Positions 49,030 through 61,720 of a stretch of DNA of 64,000 nt are shown here, piece after piece. Below the pieces are notes generated by a model that worked only from the letters and a program-made list of their open reading frames with translations, made no database searches and was not told the origin of the DNA. The position numbers and the translations under genes were made by a program. Source of the stretch: Emmonsiellopsis sp. PD_33 (taxonomy: Eukaryota; Ascomycota; Eurotiomycetes; Onygenales; Ajellomycetaceae); NCBI GenBank assembly GCA_032988165.1, contig JANTQF010000032.1:1-64000 (forward strand), in the 5' to 3' direction. Every line of letters starts with the position of its first letter. The stretch's first letter is position 1.

Positions 49030-50501
49030 TGAATGCATTAACTTGAAGCTGTCCTCAGCCTAAAAGTTTAAGGTCAAAAAGAGTGTTAGTAAGTCCCTCC
49101 AACTGTTGAATAGGTTTTGGATTTGCCAGAGTAAATAGGTGGCATATGGGTATGTCTAAACATTGAATGGCTGCTGTGTGTTGTTTGGTGCCAGTACAAT
49201 CATCAAAGAATATAGAGTAGAGTAGGTGTTAGGTATAGATTATAATAATAGAGATTGAGGGCTCAATAATAAGTATAGAGTAAGATATATTATGTACATT
49301 AATAGTATTAGTTTGCATCTTAGTAAATATTCCATTGGAGAGGGGCAGGAATGTCTCAATTATCTGAAAATCTTTCATAAGATAATAATAATTAATGATT
49401 GTAAAGTCTAAATTGCATGTAAGGTAAAAGTAGCCATTTAAAAATCAGTTAATAGAAAATTACTGTATAACATCATCAGTCTAACTACAAATAATAAGTA
49501 TGATTTGGGGTTGAAATATACTATCATCATCAGAACAGAGAGGGACAGCCTCCTAATAGATAAGTTACTTAGTGCTATTAGAAAGGATAAGCTCTTTCAT
49601 AGCTTAATCCTGCAGGACAGACTAAACCCTTTATTATATGATTACTTTTAAATAGATGAGCTTTCCAAATTTGAGGTCATATATAGTAAGGGTTAGAGGT
49701 TCATTTTTTGCAACATAGAGCTTATTCTTACCTAAAAGATATAGAAATTCTTTGGTTGATTAGGATCATAACTCCTTTCCTATTCTGAGATGGATGATGA
49801 AGGTCTTAAAAGGGCTAGATGATAAATTAGTGAGATAAATCTGATAATTAAGATATATTAGTAGATATATATGTAGGATTAACTCTATCAACATGGAGAC
49901 AGAGGATGCCAGACTTATTAATGAGAAGTTCAGTATCAAGATAATAGCAGTATAGTAGTTGTAGAAGGAGATAGTAAAATAGAATCTTCTGGTATAGCAT
50001 TATAGTATCATCTCTAAGGATATACTAATATATCATATTATTATCAAGCCAGGCTATATAGTTGCCAGCAGTCACAAAAGGCTGATTGTGTGGGAAGGTA
50101 TGTAGTAGAGTTACTTTACTGTGAGAGAAGTTATATATTATCTTAGCTAAAAAAAAAGATGAAGGGTTTAGTACAGAGTAGTAGGAAATAGCAAAAGACT
50201 AGATAAATTAAAACCCACTTAGAGTAATATATATTTGGACTCTGCAATCCTTATTCAGAGTGCAAAGTTATAACTTGAATTATAGCTAGTAGTAAATCCA
50301 GCCATACTTATGGATTCATGAAGAAATATAGTGATTCCACAAGGGGCTAACCAGCTTGAGGGTGTAGACTTCCCCAGGGAGGAGATACTTCAAAATAAAA
50401 GAGAGACAGTCATTATTGAGATACTCAAATGAATCACAAGAAGAGTTATTAGGCTTAAATAATGAGAATGAATATTACTCCTCCTTAGTAATATATAGCA
50501 T
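49030..50501 (-). pseudogene. F-box family protein, decayed (copy 10)
   Basis: The start is the ATG at 50,501 (MLYITKEE). The F-box LNNDCLSFILKYLLPGEV is followed by TLKLVSPLWNHYISS, a stop, and IHKYGWIYY. The block near 50,060-50,030 fits the 'AGNY.AWLD' segment and the one near 49,340 the 'ETFLPL.N' segment. Stops are spread through the C-terminal part. Ends near 49,030. Confidence 0.65.
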
Positions 50502-51049
50502 GCTTGAGGAAGAAATAGCATAATATTAGGGGCAGTAAAGAGAACACTAAAGAGTAACAACTAATATCAGATTGCTTGATTCAGAGTGATTCCTTTTAGA
50601 GTGCCAGTCATGAAGGTGTTGTGTATGCAGATCTGACTTTAATGGATGGAATGACTAGAGAAGAGAGAAGAGAAAGAAAGAAGAGAGGAAGAAAAAAAAA
50701 GGAAAAAAGAGATGTAAGTTTATAAAATAAAGTAGGAGTAATTCAAATATTTCTTCCTCATATATTTCTAATATATAATCATGTTAAAAAAGAATATCAA
50801 CTTTAAGGTTGCAAAGAGGGAAAGTACATACATACTAGAATTAAAATAGAGAAGAAATAGAAAACTCCTTTGCACTATAAAAGTTTTCCATTCTATTAAA
50901 AAAAATTGTGTCACAAATTAAAAAAAAAGAGAAAAGAGAAAGAAATCTTATAGAGTTTCCTAGCATTTAAAATTAAAAGAGCTAATAGTTAGAATTCAGA
51001 ACATTATTAATTATAATCTGAAGTCTTACATGATTGGAAAGATAGAGTT
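50502..51049. other. Intergenic, no gene recognised
   Basis: AT-rich, with several A-runs and AGAGAAGAGA-type purine tracts near 50,655-50,710. Confidence 0.35.
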
Positions 51050-52429
51050 AGATGTGAGTAATATAGAATTTATGGATTATAAGGATCTTTCTGATATCTT
51101 TAACCTGATAGAGGGTATTAATTTTAGTGTGTAATCTCTTCTGGTTGAATGTTTCAAGCTTCTGAGTAATACATGATTTAACCTCATAAGAGTGCAAAGA
51201 ACTTTTAATCTTAGCAAGTAGAATAAGAATGGATGAATCAATATGAAAGTAGTATACCTCAAAAGGGCATATAATGATGGTATTAGCTCAGATGGAGGTA
51301 AATATTTGATTGGGCTGTGATGAGAATATCTTAATAAGTCTAATTTTTATTGAGGTTAATGGGTTGGATATTCATGCAAATTAGCTGTTTGATATGAGGT
51401 AAAGATAGAATCATTCAGAGAATGACTAATAAAATTGCTGGATTATATTACCATTCAAACTATTAATAATGATGATTTGGAAAAAGTGATCTAAATCAAA
51501 AAGATCAAACTTATAGTGATGAATGAGGCAGTATTTACTATTATCTAATATAATCTCATTATTATAAGAGTCAGAAAGCCATTCAGGATCATAGTATTTA
51601 ATGAAAATCACCTTGTCAGAATGAAGGTAGTATCTACCAAAGGCTGAGGATTCAACAGTGGTGAAATATAGTGTATTCTGACCAATGAGAAAAGAGTTCA
51701 GATTATCCAAGGTGCATCACACCTCTTAGGTGGGAAGGGAAATGACAACAGTTCTAGAGGGTGAAAAGCTATGGTTAGTGACTTTAACATATAAAAATGG
51801 GAGAAGATGAATATATTAAACTTACTTTAAGTTGAGTGAAGTAACATGAACACAGAAAACTCCCATAGCATTTAGAAAAATCTATATAAATCTAGATTTA
51901 AAGAAAAAAGGGAGTTCCATATCATATTATTCATTAGCCTTATTATCAGAAATGACTCTCCAGCAAACTTTAGGCCTATTCAATCATGCCACATAGTCCC
52001 CTTCTGTTAAGAAATGAGTAGTATTTGTGATTGTGTGAAGTAAAGTTAGTTCATCATAATAGAATTTCTTGCATGTATGAACTGAAAAAGGGAGAAGAGA
52101 GGAACATCAGAGTTAGCCATAGTAATTATAAACTATAATTATTTTGAGAACATACTTAGAGTGCAGTACAGGTCAAGCTTACACTCAGGGATAAGACTGA
52201 GATGTTTTTCTAAATGTAGCTAATAACTGCTGAAGGTATGATTCTTAATCTAAGTTATATAATATTTCTTTCATAATTTACTGATAGAGATAAGATATAG
52301 CACATCTGAAGGTAAGAGCTTCTTAGTAACTAAGCAAGCAATGTCATAAGAAAGTCATTTCAAAAAGTTAATATATATATTGTCTTGAGTCTCTAGTAGT
52401 GTATCTGGTTCTTATGAACTCTCAGGCAT
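51050..52429 (-). pseudogene. F-box family protein, diverged member (copy 11)
   Basis: The start is the ATG at 52,429. The F-box LSYDIACLVTKKLLPSDV is followed by LYLISISKL and, after a stop, KKYYIT, a stop and IKNHTFSSY. The segment 51,710-51,426 is open for 94 codons: NSFLIGQNTLYF, then DKVIFIKYYDPEW and FFQIIIINSLNGNII, which correspond to the family's 'LIG.N.LY' and 'I..V.DP..G.I' blocks. It is the most diverged member. Ends near 51,050. Confidence 0.6.
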
Positions 52430-53080
52430 CTTAGCTGCAAAAAAGAAAGGGGGGGATAGTATAAAGAAATAAGGAGAGAGAGCAGCTAAACAATATTCTC
52501 TGTATAAGGTTACATATTAGCTTATATTCAAACATTTGTTAAGAGAAAGATGAAGAGGAAGAAGCAAAAATATAGGAGTTAAAGTATTTTGGAAGTTACA
52601 ACTTTTCTTAACATAATAAGGGGTTGAAATCTACATTAAGAGGGAAAAAACATGCTAATGTATCTGATTTTCCTTGAGACAATGAAACCTTGCATATGTG
52701 ATGGCATAGAATTGCCTGTTAATAGCCAGAGAAATAAAATGGAATGAATAAGGTAGTAAAGTGGAGCTTTTAATGGGAAGAGTACTGACTGAGAAATCCA
52801 GAGGTGAGCAGTTAATATTTATATATGAAGGAAAGGGGGAAAAGAAAAAGAGTGGTTAATTTGATGTATAGTAGCAGCCAGGTAATACTCATATTATTAA
52901 ATATAATATTAATAATGATCTTTGTTGGTCATATTGGTATGAGCTAACATAATGACTAAAAACCATTATTAACCTGAATAAAGGAATTATTTGAATTATT
53001 ATCCACCAAGGGGCTTGAAATTCAAGGGAAAAGTCCATAGATGAAAGAGATAAAGGGAATAAAAATAGATAAAAAATAAA

Positions 53081-53096
53081 TATTAAACAATTAATG
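53081..53096. promoter_or_regulatory. Degenerate intergenic palindrome (site 7)
   Basis: TATTAAACAATTAATG followed by CATCAA, about 650 bp upstream of the start of copy 11. Confidence 0.4.
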
Positions 53097-53159
53097 CATC
53101 AACACCATGGAGGGGATAAAGAGAGAGGGAATTAGTATGTGAATAAGAAAAGAAATAGG

Positions 53160-53640
53160 AATTAAGAGAGGGGGAAGACTAAAGAGCCTGATAATACCAT
53201 TTTTAAAACTAAAGGAGTTGGGTATTGCAATGGAACACATGGATAATAACTTAAATTATCTCTTAGTAAATAAGAGTTAGTAGCACAGACTGGATGGAAC
53301 AACATATTCAAAGTGTGAGTTTTATGTAAGAGTATGGGAAAGATCAAAACAAAAAGGATAGATTGAAAGTAGAATAAATGAAGGTAATGAAGCAAAGAAA
53401 AAGAAAGAAAGAGAGAGAAAATGTAAATTTATATTATATGATTTGATAAATGTAATAGCATAAAAGCCTCAGAATGCATAGTGTAGATAAGGGGGTAGTA
53501 ATAAAGTCACAAAAAGAAATAATAAGCTATTAAAATTGAATTAGGTGAATCCTTTAAGAATGATCCTCATCCAATATATTGATATATATTTGAATTATCT
53601 CTTAATTAATAAGGCTGAGATTGAAAATGTTGACTACTGA
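53160..53640 (-). pseudogene. Duplicated F-box 3'-end fragments
   Basis: Two stretches, near 53,220-53,290 and 53,560-53,620, share the order AATATATTGATATATATTTG/AACACATGGATAATAACTTA followed by AATTATCTCTTA and an AATAAG block. They resemble each other and the region near 47,480. They look like repeated 3' ends of family members, but the identification is weak. Confidence 0.3.
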
Positions 53641-53649
53641 AGTGTTTTG

Positions 53650-55014
53650 TAGAGATAAAACACAATGTAGAGATACAGTACAAAAGAGTCAATTAATATG
53701 AATAGAGTAAACATTCTTGGTTAGTACTTGTAATTCTTGATAGCTACAGAGTTGAAATGATACAGAGCAGATTCCTGCATCAGTATATATTATAGTCATG
53801 AGGATGAATAGCTCATAAATAAACTCTTTACACTGTAAAGAGTTTATATTAATGGCCTCAGTACATTCTTTTGTAAAGATATCATTACTCTGAAGGGAGT
53901 ATGTCTCCATTATGGTAAGATTCTTATATATAGTAGGGAAACCCAACAAAACAAACCCTTCATTAAATGTAAGGTAGAGTGTGGAGGATTAGAATCAGGG
54001 CTGATTAAATTATTAGATAATCTCACTATTTGAACTGTTAATAATGGTGACATTGAAAACTATAAAATCATAGATGTAGATGGGGTTTAAAACATAAGAC
54101 TATTAATATACAAACTATATAGTGCCATCAGGTAGGATGAACTTCATTATATGTTGTGAATGCAAGAATAATTTGAAATTGTCTACTATAATTAACTTTA
54201 TATAGATACATGCACTGGTTTTGAGGCTGTATGCATCAAGTACTGAAGAAGAGTCTATAACACAGACATAAAGATTATTTTATCCAATAAAATATGGGAA
54301 TTCATGTGCTTGTCTTTGATGGCTCCACAGCAATTCTCTAGTCTTAAGAGACATGATGAAAGTTCTGGGCAGGGCATATTAAGAACTGGGGTTTAAAGAG
54401 GGGGGGGGAAGAGAGGAGACAGAGAGATTAAACATACTAATGAGAATATATATACTGGTAGAGGTATATAATACCTTGATCATTGATAAGGAGGTCACAG
54501 TCAATAAAATAAATGGGATGACACCTAATAATTCTTTGATACTGACTAGCTGTGTATCTATCAAGAGTTTGATATTGAATTAATAAGAAATTATCTCAGA
54601 CTACATAATCCCCTACTGTAGTAAAAAGGGAAAGAGGATATTTCTACTGTAAGGATATCCTGCTGATAGCAAGATTGTAGGATGTTTAAGCTAAAAAAAA
54701 ATTCAAAAGAAAGAAAACAGTTAGTCTGATGAAATTAAATAATAAGTGAGAAATATTAGTTTAAATAGTATATCTAATTAAAGATACTTTTCTGCTCTAA
54801 GTTCCTTATTTAGAGGCATAAAATATTCTATAAACATGGGCCAGTGGTAAAGCCAGCTGTGCTCTTGGATCTATAAGGAGATATATTTATTCCATGTGTT
54901 GCTGACAAGCTTTAGGCAGCAGAGTTGATAAGGTGTGAGATATTAAAGAACTAATAATAGACAGTCACTATTAAGGCATTTAAATGGATTAATGAGGTAA
55001 GAAGACCCTCTCAT
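53650..55014 (-). pseudogene. F-box family protein, decayed (copy 12)
   Basis: The start is the ATG at 55,014 (MRGSSYLINPFKC), which is in frame with the F-box LNSDCLLLVL, a stop, YLTPYQLCCLKLVSNTWN, then EHSWLYHWPMF. The C-terminal block METYSLQSNDIFTKE lies near 53,915-53,870 and is open for 86 codons. Ends near 53,650. Confidence 0.7.
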
Positions 55015-55525
55015 TGGGGATAAATCATGCCAGCTATAGTATGTATTAATCACATTCTTTGTGGTTCAAATATCATGCAGCAATGCAGGAAGGGGGTGTC
55101 AGTGGAAATGAAAGAGCACATCAAAAGTAGATCTTCTAACACAACTAATAATTGAATTAAACTCTTATTTATTATTTTGATAATAGGGGGCAAAGAAAGA
55201 GCCAGAGAGAGGAGTAGGGAATAGAAAACACCAACTAGAATTATAGTATATATTATTAGTTTATTAGACTGAAAAAGCATAATAAATCTATTATAAAATA
55301 GATGGCTGCTCAGCAGCATCAGAGGAGCAGTTTCATAGTATAAATAGCTAATCACACTTAAAATGATGCTGGCCATAACTAACATGAAAACTCTACTATT
55401 AAAGCTGAGAAGTTGTTTGGTGTTAATTCAAGACTACTCTATAGTATTTAATGCATAGAAAAACACACATCAAGGGCAACAAGAGAAGACAATTCTTATG
55501 AGAAAAAAGAAAAGAAAAAGATGAA

Positions 55526-55541
55526 CACTAAGTAATTAGTG
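55526..55541. promoter_or_regulatory. Conserved intergenic palindrome (site 8)
   Basis: CACTAAGTAATTAGTG followed by CATCAA, about 510 bp upstream of the start of copy 12. Confidence 0.5.
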
Positions 55542-55737
55542 CATCAAGTAGTTAGGAAGTTAGAAATATTAATTATATATAGGCACATAAGGGAGACAGA
55601 AAAAGGCAGTTGTGTAGTTCATATAGTTGGAATTGGAGGAAGCCTATAATCATTAATTTATGGAGGAATTCTATTGAATGAGAGAACTAAGCCCAGTTTG
55701 ATTTAGCTAGTAACTAGCTATTCTGTTGGCTGTAGGC

Positions 55738-55826
55738 TGCTCTAGTCCTGAAGTAACTTAGCACATAAAGAGATCACATATTAGATAGATTCTCACCTCC
55801 AAGATCAATATGAGAGTCTTCAACCT
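55738..55826 (-). pseudogene. Fragment of the unrecognised frame found at 2.4-4.1 kb
   Basis: CTAGTCCTGAAGTAACTTAG through TCACCTCCAAGATCAATATG matches 3,780-3,870, with the reading VEDSHIDLGGEN on the minus strand. The match starts and stops abruptly within about 90 bp. Confidence 0.5.
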
Positions 55827-55989
55827 AGGCATATATTTTTAACATGTCATTCCCATGTGACATGCCCATTTCATTTACCCCTGAACTCCTGAGCAAGTGT
55901 CAAAAGCAAAACAAAAGCAAAACACACCTAAAAAGAATTAACAATCAAAAATACTACCTATGCCTATAACTGAATGAGTACAGCCTTAT

Positions 55990-57567
55990 AGTCACTAAAA
56001 GCATTATTATCTCAGTAGCCAGTTAATTTAAGTGTGTGTGAATTGATGAGATGAATATTGAAATAATTGATTCTAATAGCATGAGAGGAAAGTAACAAGA
56101 AATGGCATATAAAAGTTGAATAAAAGTATCAATTGATGGGCATGCTAAGGGATTGAATAGTAGCTTGATGAAATTAATGGCTACTCCAGTCTTCAAGTTG
56201 AATGATAGATACTTAATCATGGAAATACAATATAATAAAAGGAATGTAGAGCTGAACCAAAACCATGCATTCCAAAGGAAATATATTAGAAAAATGAAGA
56301 TTATATAGATAGATAGCATCTATTTGTTGTTTGATAAAGGTATCATCACTCTATAATAAGAATGTCTTAATAACTGTCAAATTTATTAGGGAAGTTGATT
56401 GTCTGATTAATGCAAATCCACCATCAGAGAGGAGGTAAATGTACAAGTCAAAAGACCAGTTATGATATAATTTCTGGAGGATTTCTCTAGTTAAACTGTT
56501 GGAAATGATTACAAGATAATCCCCATTATTATTAGTATCTTATAGAAGTGACATATAGATTAGGTGTTTCTGATCATCAGGAAGGATGAGCTTCTGAACA
56601 TGAGAATACCCAATAACTTAAGTATCATATTAAATTGAAGTTATAATTCTATAAATGAGATCACCAGTTTAAAGGTCATGTACTGTAAGAATTAGAGGGT
56701 CATTCTGAGTAATATAGAGCTTGATTTGCCTAACTAGGTATGAATATTCATCTGTGGAATGTGACCACAGCTATCACCCAGTTTTGAGAGATATAATAAT
56801 AGTGCTGAAGGGTGTTTTAGTAGCTATTAAGAACTTAGGGTGATATAAGAGTGTATGAAGGAAAGGAAAAAGAATGGGAGAAGAAGAGGGGAGAGGGGGG
56901 AAAAATAAAGAAAAAAAGGTCATATATCTTACTTGAGATGTTCACATTCATTAGGATCATATTCTTTATGATTAGATTCATAATAAAGGCACAAAACTCT
57001 AGAGGTAGAAAGAAAGATGTCTGTACAACAAAAACTAAATTTAATGTCCAATTGAAGTATGATGAGTGTTCCAAGAGTGTTGCTATCAAATATCCCCTAG
57101 TATATATAATGCCTGGAGTTAAAAGCTATATAATCACCTGTAAATATAAAGTAGTTACTGTGGCTAAGCTCATACAGTGATCTTAGCTTGATGTGTTTGA
57201 AATCATAGTTCATCTTAGCTATATATAAAAGTTAGTAAAGATAAAACTACCAGATGAAAAGGTACTATTCCAATGCATCTAGTTCTCCATATTATTAGGC
57301 TTTAATCTGGCAGCTAAGAGGCATGAAATTTTTAATATCCTTAGTGTGATATAGCCAGTGGTGTAGCCAGCCATGCTTCTCAATTCATAATGAGATGTAT
57401 GTTTTTCATGCTTTACAGACAAGCTTAAATTAGCAGATATCATTAGGCTTAAAATTCTTTAGAATCTGGCAAAGGATATCTCAATTAAGGTATTAAATGA
57501 GATCAAGATGTTTTGTAGGTAGTTCTTTTTGGGAGGAATGAGAGTCACTTTAATTAATGTTTCTCAT
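55990..57567 (-). pseudogene. F-box family protein, decayed (copy 13)
   Basis: The start is the ATG at 57,567 (MRNIN). The F-box reads DILCQIL, a stop, NFKPNDIC, a stop, FKLVCKA, a stop, KTYISL, a stop and IEKHGWLHH. Copy 9 at 46.7 kb is its closest relative in the window. The block near 56,590 keeps the 'ILPDD' segment where copy 9 is interrupted by an inserted element, so it shows what copy 9 has lost. Ends near 55,990. A 109-codon plus-strand frame at 56,851 lies antisense to it and is not a gene. Confidence 0.6.
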
Positions 57568-58689
57568 TTTATTTCATTGCTCAAAAAAAAATGACTCATT
57601 GCAGAATGGTGTAGACAAAAAGGGGAGAAATAGTATGAGTAAAAGTTGATGTTATCTAAAGGTAGATTCAGTGTTTATTAGTCATTATAATCAGTGTATA
57701 TAGCTTAGTAGAGTAGGTTATTTGATTGAAATCAGCTTGAATTTTAGTAGAATGCAGAAAAAAGGGTGGGTGAAGTTACAACATGAGTAAAAGTAAAAAA
57801 AAAGGGGATATAACACATTCAAACATACTATTTGATCAGAAACAATGCTAATATACATGTTTCTTGTATTAAAGACTGCAGAAATGCTGTATGTGAAGCT
57901 GTAGAATGTCATGCAAGAGGTAGAATGATAAAGAATATTATAGGTTTAGTAAAGGTAGAGAGACTGTAGTGAATGATTTAGAGAATAAAATGGAATGATA
58001 TAGAAGAATATGTTTACAAGTATGACTTCTAGGTAATACTTGTGTTATTTAGATCCTCTGGTTTAAAGGCTAAGAGTGAAATTTGCCAGCCAAGGCCATG
58101 CTGTGTTGCTGATATATCTTTGCTAGTTAATTAATAAATTAGAGACTATGAATTGTCTTTTGATTTATAAGAATAAGAGGTATAATTCAGACTTTTAGGG
58201 GAGTAAATTATATAATCTTGAAAAGGAACAGAGCTTGTAGAGTTTGATGGAAGAGGTTAATTGAATTGCAAACTATCAGTTAAGAAACTAATGATATATA
58301 TTCCTACAGTGTGATTCATGTGGTAATGCAACCTGCAAGGGTCATAGGCAACATAAATTCATTATAAAAATATTCATGGATATTACTATGTAATGATAAA
58401 AATAATAATAGATAGAAGTAGGCTTGAGCTGAAAATGAATGGCTGACTATGTATAAAGAAATAGATATATATATATATATAAATATTAGTACAGTTAAAT
58501 TAACATACAATGTAGAGAAGGAATATAATTAAATAGAGAATAAAATAGAGAAATAATTAAGGAGGAGGGGGGGGAATAAAGAAGAAGGAAGGTGGAAGAT
58601 AAAAAGAAGATATGAGAGTAACTAAAAGTAAAAAATATATATTGAAGAGAATAGCTGCTACTGATTAAATGCTATACCTTAAATGCATT
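57568..58689. other. Intergenic, no gene recognised
   Basis: AT-rich spacer with (TA)n near 58,465-58,481 and purine runs near 58,560-58,610. Two minus-strand pieces of 64 codons show no motif. Confidence 0.35.
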
Positions 58690-60190
58690 TAGTATTAAAA
58701 AGCTGGAGATTAGAGATGATGTCAGCAATAAATTCTAGTTAGAGAATAGAGTGTGAGGATGTAATAGAAAAGAATCTATTAATATGAATGTGCAGTGATT
58801 TTATAACAGTAAAATTCAGTTCATCCACATCATCAGTCTGATGCTCTTGAAGTGGGACAGAGCAGAGTTTTCCTTTGATGTAGATTATGATAACAGGGAT
58901 TAAGGGCTCAATTATAAGTATAGAGTAGTATATATCATGTAAAGTAATAACATCAGTTTACTTCTTAGTAAAAGTTCCATCAATCTGGGGTAGAAAGATT
59001 TTAATAACTCTAATGTCTTAACAGTAATCAGGGCAACTAATGATGATAAATCCTTGATTAAGTATAGAGTAGAAATGAGAGTTAATGGATCAATCCTAGT
59101 AAAATTATTACAGGACTTTACTAATTAAACTATTAGTTATAAAGACTCAGAGAATTTGATCAAAATGAGCATCATTGCAGGACTAAGAGACATACTCATG
59201 ATAGACAATGCATTCACTATCATCAGGTAGGATAAGCTCTTTAATTGTGCTATTATAGTAGAGGAGTTTAATCATGTCACCCATGATGGGTTTAGAATAG
59301 ATAAGGTTGCCTGATTTGAGGTCATACATAGTAAAAGCTAGCAGGTTGGATTTGCAAATATAGAGCTTTATTTGCCTAATAAGGTATAGAAACTCATCTG
59401 TAGAGTATGATCATCACTGTTCATTAATTTTGAGACACATAATAATAGTTCTGATAAGGTAGTTATATTATGTGTGATATAGTTAGAGCATTGAAAAGAT
59501 AATACCTTATACAGAATGTAATAATAGATAAGAAGAGAGAGAGGAGAGGTAGAGGGAAAGAATAAGAAAGAGAAAAAGATTCAGGACATACTTGTAGATG
59601 TATGCCTTGAAATGTAAATATAATATATTTTGAGTATTAATAAGGATGTTGGCATACTAATAAGATATGTAGTATTCAGGTTGGATCCTGCAGGTTGAAC
59701 TAGGTATATAATCTTAAAGTATTTATTAATAAACTACATTATCCTGCATTCAGATAATATAACTACCAGTAATGATAAAGTATTAACTATAAATATACTT
59801 ATCTAATAAAGTAATATAACTGCTGTTGAATCTGTAAAGGGTTCTAGCTGAAGAATAAATATAGAGGTTAGTAAAGAGTACATAGATTAGAGATAAGAGC
59901 TGCTTTAACTATATCTAGATCAATATAATACTTCACTTCAAGCTCCTTATCAAGAGATATAAGAGTGGGTGAAAGCTGTCATCAATGATAAAGCCAACCA
60001 TGCTCATGAATTTATAATATGATGTATTAATTCCACACACAGCTGATAAGCTTTAGATGACAGACTTGACTCAGAGGGAGGTACTAAATAACTAAAGATA
60101 GACAGTTATTATTAAAATGATAAAATGAGTCAAATGAGCTACTATATGATTCAGGTGAGTATGAAGGCTATCCTATTGCACTGATTAGTA
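58690..60190 (-). pseudogene. F-box family protein, decayed (copy 14)
   Basis: The F-box FNNNCLSLVI, a stop, YLPLSQVCHLKLISCVWN, then YIIL, a stop, IHEHGWLYH, lies near 60,115-59,975. The exact start is unclear and is placed near 60,190. Downstream, ACTATCATCAGGTAGGATAA near 59,216 encodes the 'ILPDD' block. Stops are frequent. Ends near 58,690. Confidence 0.6.
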
Positions 60191-61129
60191 ATATCTGCAC
60201 AGCTAAATAAAGATATCTTGCATGTAATAGAAGATAGAGATAAAAAGGAATAACAAGTATTAATATATTAATAGAGTTAGTATTATCTTAACCTCATTCT
60301 TAATGCTATTTCACTGGGGATGTGGAAGCAAGTTCTTTGAGAGACTATGATGAAGATGAATGAAAAGAAGCTCTATATATAATCTAGTAAAACTTACAGG
60401 AATGAAGGAAATCTACCTTCCTCAGATGGAAGAAATAATCATATGATTTCATGGAAGTTAGAGGAAGATTTTAAGAGAACCTGGGATAATACCTTATAAA
60501 ATTCTTAATAGTAATGTTGTAAAATTTATGAGGTGAAGGGAAGTAATATATGTGTAGACTTAGTATAAATAAAATTATGTATATAAAAGAAAATTTAAGG
60601 TATAGGGGAGGAAGTACTGACTGAGATTATACTGTTAAGGGTTAATGCTTTGGGGAACTAAAAAAAAAGAGAGGGGGGATAGAAAAAAATCTGAAATAAC
60701 TACCTAGAAACACCATTATCATTATTAGATATATTAGTAACTCAGTTTCATGGGTAGGAAAGCTGCCTGACCATTTAATATTTAACTCAGGGTGAAAGGT
60801 AGTGTAGTACACTATCTACCAAAATACTCTTTTATAGGGAGCATAAAGTAAAAAAAAAAGGGGGGGGAGGGGGGGGTGAAGAATGCAGAAAAAGTAAGAA
60901 AGATGAACATTAAGCAATTAGTACATCAAGCTATAAGAAAAGGTGGAAAAGGAGAAAGTGATAGTGAGGAGGTATGATGAAGGAATCAAGTAGGCTGATG
61001 AGTAATGATTAGATATGAGGTTAAATGATGAGTAAATAGAAATAATGCTGAAATAAGGTCAGTAAGGTATTATATATTGATAGGAGAGAGAGGAAGTTAG
61101 AGCATACAGTATATAGATAGACTTGTTGG
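60191..61129. other. Intergenic, no gene recognised
   Basis: AT-rich, with a G-rich run near 60,860-60,877 and a palindrome site at 60,908. No gene seen. Confidence 0.35.
60908..60923. promoter_or_regulatory. Conserved intergenic palindrome (site 9)
   Basis: CATTAAGCAATTAGTA followed by CATCAA, about 720 bp upstream of copy 14. Confidence 0.45.
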
Positions 61130-61720
61130 TGTTTTCCACTAATAGGATTAAAAATGAAACAGCCAGATTGTAGGCTGCATTGCCCAAAAGTTAGAGATGA
61201 TTAGCTGAAGGGTTTATTTATTAATAATTTTAACATCAGTAAAACAAGCATTGAGGTCTTTAAGGTTAATAATAGGTTTTAGGGCTAATGCCTGGAAGTA
61301 TTAATTAATTGGTATTTACAAATAGTTACTAGCTAGCAGGTGTTTTTTATTGCTGGTACAGTCTTCAAGTAGGATGAAGTATAGTGTACTCTTAATCTGA
61401 ATTATAGTAGTAAGAATAGATAGCTCTATAATAACTAAGAGCTACTTGAAAGAACTAATGTCAATAGCCTATATGTATTACTTTGAAAAAATTTCATCAT
61501 TCTGGGGTAAGAATGTTTTAATAATCTTTAAGTGTATGAGGAAAGTAGGGTTTCTGATAGTTATAAATCCTTCAGTATAAAAAGGGTAGAGGTAGGAACT
61601 GGAGAATAAATATTAAGTAAATTATTGGAGAATTTCACCACTTAAATTGCTTAGAACTGTAACCTGAGAGGCTGAATGAGTATAGCCTTTAGTGGGGTAT
61701 AAGGAGATAGACTTAGTATA
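61130..61720 (-). pseudogene. F-box family protein, 3' half only (copy 15)
   Basis: Only the C-terminal half remains. It begins at the border of element B with TKSISLYPTKGYTHSASQ and continues VTVLSNLSGEIL; the ETFLPQN-like block is near 61,525-61,495 (AAAATTTCATCATTCTGGGG on the plus strand). The F-box half is missing and could lie beyond the window. The break is at about the same place of the protein as the break in copy 9. Confidence 0.6.

Noticed and set aside
56851..57180. 109-codon plus-strand frame rich in Lys
   Set aside because: Antisense to F-box copy 13, caused by a purine-rich tract.
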